From positions 1 to 9,940 of the forward strand of contig JANXQE010000336.1 of assembly GCA_025356925.1 (NCBI GenBank): a stretch of 9,940 nucleotides of DNA, given 5' to 3'. The notes below the pieces were generated by a model. It was not told the origin of the DNA. It did no database searches and saw only the letters and a list, made by a program, of their open reading frames with translations. The translations under genes and the position numbers were made by a program. Positions 6,770 through 9,940 of this stretch are shown piece by piece (position 1 is the stretch's first letter; every line of letters starts with the position of its first letter). The stretch is from Limisphaerales bacterium. GTDB taxonomy: Bacteria; Verrucomicrobiota; Verrucomicrobiia; Limisphaerales; UBA8199.

Positions 6770-7846
6770 TCACAAACTCGCCAAAGTCCCTCCTTTCACG
6801 ATCCACCGTTGGACGTCGCGACCGAGTTCCTTGGGCCAGTTCGCTTCGGTTGCTGTCATAAACACCTGGCCGCGAGCGACGTGGGCTCGTTCGAGCAGTG
6901 GCAGCAGTCCGGTGCGCCGTTTGAGATCCAGTTCGCCCATGATATCGTCCATTAGCAGCACCGGCGGCGAGCCATGGAGCCCGGTCAGGTATTCGGCCTG
7001 GGCTACCTTGAGCGCAATCGCCAGCGTGCGCTTCTGGCCTTCACTGCCGAACTGTCCAGCCGGACGGTCATTGAGCAGCATTTGCACTTCGTCCCGGTGC
7101 GGCCCGATCAGGGTCGAGCGATAGGTCCGCTCGCGCGCCTGTGATTGCGCCAGGTCCACGGCGAAATCATGCTTCACGCTCGACAGATAATCCAACCGCA
7201 GGTCTTCGGCGTCATTGGAAATGCGACGATACGCCAGGCGCGCCAGGGGCGAAAACTTCGGCACCAACTCGTGGCGCAGCCGCATGATCACTTCTCCCGC
7301 GCTGATTAACTCCCGCGAGAAGCTCTCCAGGGCAGCGGCGTCCACGAGCGGCCGTTTCAACAACGCGTTGCGCGAGCGCAAGGCCAGCGCATAACGCTGC
7401 AGCAGGGATAAGTATGTCGGGTGCGTTTGCGACAGCAACAAGTCGAGAAACCGGCGCCGCGCCCGGCCCGGGCCTTTGACCAGCAGCGTGTCCTCCGAGC
7501 AAAATACCACCGTGCGCAGCACTCCCAGGTAATCCGTCAGCTTGCGCACGGGCTGGTTATCGAGGCTCAGGCTGCGTTCGCGGGCCGACCAGTACATTTT
7601 GGTCTCATGCTCGCCCTGGCCAACCACCTGGCTGCCGACGAAATAGCCCTTTTGCCCGTGCCGGACCATGTGCGCTCCGCCGATGCCGCGAAACGATCGT
7701 AACGTGGCCACCAGGTAAGCGGCCTCCAGGATATTGGTCTTGCCCTGCGCATTGTCGCCAAGCAGCAAATGGAATCCCGGAGCAAAATCGACGTCGAGCC
7801 GCGCGTAGTTGCGGAAATCGCGAAGCCTCAGATGCGCCAAATGCAT
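6770..7846 (-). CDS. recF: DNA replication and repair protein RecF
   Basis: A 358-residue SMC-like ATPase, the usual RecF length. With RecO and RecR it helps load RecA onto gapped DNA in recombinational repair, acting in the cytoplasm at stalled forks. Seen: the N-terminal LRLRDFRNYARLDVDF (6-21), Walker A GDNAQGKTNILEA (30-42), FCSEDTLLVKGPGRARRRFLD (115-135, typical of RecF), the ABC signature region FGSEGQKRTLAIALK (266-280) and Walker B LLMDDIMGELD (297-307) with the D-loop. The frame is open further upstream to 7990, but that stretch overlaps the nucleotidyltransferase gene. The ATG at 7846 starts the family's normal MHLxxLxLxxFRNY and has the window's best ribosome binding site (AAGGG a few bases before it). 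It follows the nucleotidyltransferase gene by 28 bases and is probably co-transcribed. The usual dnaA/dnaN partners are not beside it here. Confidence 0.97.
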   Translation of the reverse strand: MHLAHLRLRDFRNYARLDVDFAPGFHLLLGDNAQGKTNILEAAYLVATLRSFRGIGGAHMVRHGQKGYFVGSQVVGQGEHETKMYWSARERSLSLDNQPVRKLTDYLGVLRTVVFCSEDTLLVKGPGRARRRFLDLLLSQTHPTYLSLLQRYALALRSRNALLKRPLVDAAALESFSRELISAGEVIMRLRHELVPKFSPLARLAYRRISNDAEDLRLDYLSSVKHDFAVDLAQSQARERTYRSTLIGPHRDEVQMLLNDRPAGQFGSEGQKRTLAIALKVAQAEYLTGLHGSPPVLLMDDIMGELDLKRRTGLLPLLERAHVARGQVFMTATEANWPKELGRDVQRWIVKGGTLASL

Positions 7847-7874
7847 GCCATCCCTTTGGGGTGAGGTCGATCCC

Positions 7875-8624
7875 TCAGCTTTCGGTTCGCAGCTTTTCCA
7901 ACACCTCGGGATCGCGCACATCGACCCAACGACCCTCGATTTCCAGCCCGGCCAACTTGTGACCGGCCTGGACCATGGCGCTAATCGCATCGGTTAGCTC
8001 GTATTCGCCGCGAGGGGACTTTTTTAGTGCCGAGGTAAACTCGTAGATGGCGGGTTTGAAAATATAGATGCCCGCGTTGTACCAAACTGGCTCACCCGGC
8101 TTGAGCCGGCCTTCCCGATGAAGTTGCTCAAGTTGCTCAACCGAGGGTTTTTCGACAACCCGCTCCAGGCAGAAGCGCGCGTCAAAGAAGTTCAGCCCGC
8201 CTTTGGTTACGTCCTGGCCGCGCGTAACGGTAATCACCCCGGAGAAGTTCCCCGCCTGGAACCGCTCGATCATTCGGCGATAGGTTTCGGGCGGAACCAG
8301 GATATCGCCGTAAGTCAGCAGGAACGGCGAATCGGCGACAAATGTCCGGGCGGGTTCGGGCGCTTTGCCGGTGCCGTCCTGAACCAGTTGCCGTCCATAG
8401 CTGACACTCGCCTGCCATTGTGAACCATTCCCGAAATGGGCTTCGATCACCTCCGCTCGAAAACCCGTCACGATAAAGAAGTTCCGGATGCCCGCAGCCA
8501 GGATCCCTTGGAGGATATGTTCAAGAATCGGCTTGCCCTGCACTTTAAGCATCGGCTTCGGAACCTCATTGGTGAGGTCGCGCATCCGCGTGCCTTTACC
8601 CGCAGCTAAAATCACGGCTTTCAT
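7875..8624 (-). CDS. Sugar-phosphate nucleotidyltransferase
   Basis: A 249-residue enzyme of the NDP-sugar pyrophosphorylase family (RmlA/GlmU N-domain/RfbF type), which makes an NDP-sugar from NTP and a sugar 1-phosphate. Seen: the nucleotide-binding start MKAVILAAGKGTRMRDLT, the PKPML substrate lysine region (22-26), LLTYGDILV with D107 as the expected metal-binding aspartate, RVVEKP (155-160), WYNAGIYIF (181-189) and a terminal GRWVDVRDPEVLEK matching the family's W-D-x-x-x-P-x ending. There is no left-handed beta-helix domain, so it is not full-length GlmU. The ATG at 8624 follows the PHP gene's stop codon by two bases, which suggests translational coupling. An open frame further upstream lies within the PHP gene and lacks family sequence. 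Base and sugar specificity cannot be read. The product could feed cell-wall, LPS or compatible-solute synthesis; calling it glucose-1-phosphate thymidylyltransferase would go too far. Confidence 0.88.
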   Translation of the reverse strand: MKAVILAAGKGTRMRDLTNEVPKPMLKVQGKPILEHILQGILAAGIRNFFIVTGFRAEVIEAHFGNGSQWQASVSYGRQLVQDGTGKAPEPARTFVADSPFLLTYGDILVPPETYRRMIERFQAGNFSGVITVTRGQDVTKGGLNFFDARFCLERVVEKPSVEQLEQLHREGRLKPGEPVWYNAGIYIFKPAIYEFTSALKKSPRGEYELTDAISAMVQAGHKLAGLEIEGRWVDVRDPEVLEKLRTES

Positions 8625-8626
8625 GC

Positions 8627-9424
8627 TCACAGTTCTACGGCTTCGCGTCGGCGTTTGGTGAACTTCGCCCAATGGGTATATCCAGCGCCCCGCGCCAACT
8701 GAACGGCGTCGCTGAAATTCAGCCCCACCTCGCCGGGCGCGTGCGCGTCTGACCCGAAAGTGATGGCGACGCCGGACTGGGCGGCCAGGTTCACTATGGC
8801 TGGGCTGGGGTAAATCTCTTTGCACTCTTTGCGCAGACCAGCGGTGTTGAGTTCAATGGCCACGTCGTTTCGGCGGGCTGCTTCGAGGAAGCGCGCAAAC
8901 AGAGGCGTGCAGTCCTGTGTCGGATAAAAGCAAAACTTCTTGCACAAGTCCGCGTGGCCGATGATATCGAACAACTTCGATTCCGCGGCCATCGTCAAAC
9001 GGTCGAAATACGCGCTCCACACTTCCAGCGCGTTGCGGGTCTTCCACTCAGCGAGCTGAAGCGGATTGTCGAGCGCCCACGTTGTCGAAACATAGTGAAC
9101 CGAGCCGATGAGATAATCCCAAGGATGACGTTGCGCCAGGTCTCGGACCCAATCCTCATAGCCGGGCAAAAAATCGACTTCGAGAGCAAGTTTGACCGAC
9201 AACTCCGGGTATTCGCGGCGGGCTCGCTCAACGCTGGCGACGTATGCGTCCAGTTCCGAGGCGCGCATACGCCAGTCGTCAAAACCATCCTGCCGCATGG
9301 GGTTGTGGTCAGAAAAACCAAGTTCGCGCAGTCCGACACGCACCGCCTGGGCGGCCAACTCGATCGGTTCGCCCGTGGCATGCCGGCACAATGGGGTGTG
9401 CGTATGATAATCGGCGGGCAACAT
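8627..9424 (-). CDS. hisJ: PHP-domain histidinol-phosphatase (HisJ type)
   Basis: A 265-residue polymerase-and-histidinol-phosphatase (PHP) domain protein, the usual length for monofunctional HisJ, which removes phosphate from L-histidinol phosphate in histidine synthesis. The metal-binding residues follow the family order: DYHTHTPLCRHA (H7, H9), GFSDHNP (H40), LEVDFLPGYE (E82), GSVHY (H110), DIIGHADLCKKF (H157) and FGSDAHAPGEVG (D226, H228). IELNTAGLRKECKEIYPS (190-207) is also typical of HisJ. The start at 9424 gives MLPADYHTHT, the standard family N-terminus; there is no clear ribosome binding site. No other his gene is in the window, so the gene is scattered from its pathway, and a related phosphoesterase role cannot be fully excluded. 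It is first in a tight series with the nucleotidyltransferase and recF genes, downstream of a strong terminator. Confidence 0.9.
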   Translation of the reverse strand: MLPADYHTHTPLCRHATGEPIELAAQAVRVGLRELGFSDHNPMRQDGFDDWRMRASELDAYVASVERARREYPELSVKLALEVDFLPGYEDWVRDLAQRHPWDYLIGSVHYVSTTWALDNPLQLAEWKTRNALEVWSAYFDRLTMAAESKLFDIIGHADLCKKFCFYPTQDCTPLFARFLEAARRNDVAIELNTAGLRKECKEIYPSPAIVNLAAQSGVAITFGSDAHAPGEVGLNFSDAVQLARGAGYTHWAKFTKRRREAVEL

Positions 9425-9472
9425 CAGGGCGGAAATCTATTGCAGACGCGCCGGAGCGCAAATCTTTTGACC

Positions 9473-9512
9473 AAAAAAAACCAGGCCAGTGGGTGAATTG
9501 ACCACACTGGCC
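9473..9512 (-). terminator. Strong intrinsic terminator after the lipoprotein gene
   Basis: Perfect 8-bp arms GGCCAGTG (9484-9491) and CACTGGCC (9505-9512) continue with GG/CC pairing inside across one bulged base, leaving a loop of about eight bases. On the minus strand the stem is followed by TGG and then eight Ts (9480-9473). It lies 40 bases after the lipoprotein gene's stop codon and about 50 bases before the hisJ start, so it separates the two units. Any hisJ promoter must then fall within roughly 9425-9472, where I see no clear one. Confidence 0.85.
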
Positions 9513-9552
9513 CGGAGCAAACAGCCGGAGTCCGACTGATAAAAGCCGTGCG

Positions 9553-9900
9553 CTATTGAGCTGGCGCGGCGGCAGGTGTCGCGCCCGCCAGCTTTTTGGC
9601 CGCTTCGATCAGCTCGTTCACCACTTTCTTTTGAGGCTCGGTGATGGTGGTATCATTGGCGAGCTTATCGAGCGCCATCAAGGCGTCTTCGTACTTGCCG
9701 TAGCGTACGTTAAAGCCAACCTGCGTGACAGCGGTCTTGAGTTCCGAGCTGGCATCCGCAAAAGCCGCGTTCAGCTTCGGTATGTCCACCGTAACTCCAC
9801 CGATTTGGGGCGCCGGTGGCAACTTGTCGGATTTGCCGCAGCCCCCGCTCAGGAGAAGAGCGGCTGCAAAAAACCCTAGCAATAGGTTAACGGTCTTCAT
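9553..9900 (-). CDS. Small predicted lipoprotein of unknown function
   Basis: A 115-residue protein not recognised from any named family. The N-terminus is a lipoprotein signal: MKTVN, a hydrophobic stretch (6-18) and LSGGC with the lipidated cysteine at 21. The box has Ser-Gly-Gly before the Cys rather than the classical Leu-Ala-Gly, but it still fits relaxed lipobox patterns. The mature part starts with a proline-containing linker (KSDKLPPAPQIGG). Likely amphipathic helices follow (about 40-62 and 67-82), including NVRYGKYEDALMALDKL, which resembles a single TPR-like helix pair, then ITEPQKKVVNELIEAAKKL (86-104). The tail is alanine- and proline-rich (ATPAAAPAQ). It is probably anchored on the periplasmic side of a membrane. 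The gene has its own terminator, and its promoter lies at or beyond the window edge. There is no clear ribosome binding site. Confidence 0.8.
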   Translation of the reverse strand: MKTVNLLLGFFAAALLLSGGCGKSDKLPPAPQIGGVTVDIPKLNAAFADASSELKTAVTQVGFNVRYGKYEDALMALDKLANDTTITEPQKKVVNELIEAAKKLAGATPAAAPAQ

Positions 9901-9940
9901 ATTTAGGCATAAGATTCTGCTTTTGCGGTCTCAGAATTAC

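Noticed and set aside
7847..7990. 48-residue upstream extension of recF
   Set aside because: It overlaps the 3' end of the nucleotidyltransferase gene in another frame and has no RecF similarity. The start at 7846 matches the family and has a good ribosome binding site.
8625..8825. 67-residue upstream extension of the nucleotidyltransferase
   Set aside because: It lies inside the PHP gene. The family's N-terminus (MKAVILAAGKGTRM) begins exactly at the ATG at 8624.
1..9940. CRISPR arrays, tRNA or rRNA genes, transposases, phage or defence genes
   Set aside because: Looked for along both strands and none seen. The coding space is filled by recognisable metabolic, repair and envelope genes.

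Overview
The window carries nine protein-coding genes and a few short DNA elements, packed with almost no spare sequence. Seven genes lie on the minus strand and two, mqnE and mqnA, form a plus-strand island. It looks like chromosomal DNA from a GC-rich Gram-negative bacterium. The best guess is the Verrucomicrobia (Pedosphaera/Limisphaera-like lineages), with Planctomycetes or Acidobacteria as alternatives. The reasons are futalosine-route menaquinone genes, a Tat-exported Gfo/Idh/MocA oxidoreductase of the kind abundant in those phyla, a lipoprotein, and a cloverleaf-like intergenic palindrome that resembles ones I remember from verrucomicrobial genomes. This placement is inference, not a database result.

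Layout. 1-680 (-): the N-terminal part of a multi-spanning membrane protein of the oligosaccharide flippase type, cut by the window edge. 733-1860 (-): an M20-family (ArgE/DapE-like) metallodeacylase. A short divergent intergenic region with a small dyad follows. 1969-4033 (+): mqnE then mqnA, two enzymes of the futalosine pathway to menaquinone. 4034-4219: a convergent gap holding a 79-bp palindromic element with three potential stems. 4220-5257 (-): apbE, FAD:protein FMN transferase. 5261-5300: a terminator-like hairpin. 5321-6697 (-): a Tat-exported Gfo/Idh/MocA oxidoreductase with a candidate promoter just upstream.

6770-9424 (-): a tight cluster transcribed in the order hisJ-type PHP phosphatase, sugar-nucleotide-type nucleotidyltransferase, recF, with gaps of 2 and 28 bases. 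This is probably one transcription unit starting after the strong terminator at 9473-9512. That terminator closes the lipoprotein gene at 9553-9900 (-).

Functionally this is mostly housekeeping: menaquinone synthesis (MqnA and MqnE catalyse the first two dedicated steps from chorismate), flavinylation, recombinational repair, histidine synthesis and cell-surface sugar metabolism. I see no tRNA, rRNA, CRISPR array, transposase, phage gene or defence system, and no convincing undescribed multi-gene system. The most intriguing items are the palindromic element, an ApbE without an export signal and with an insertion, and the hairpin directly before its start codon.
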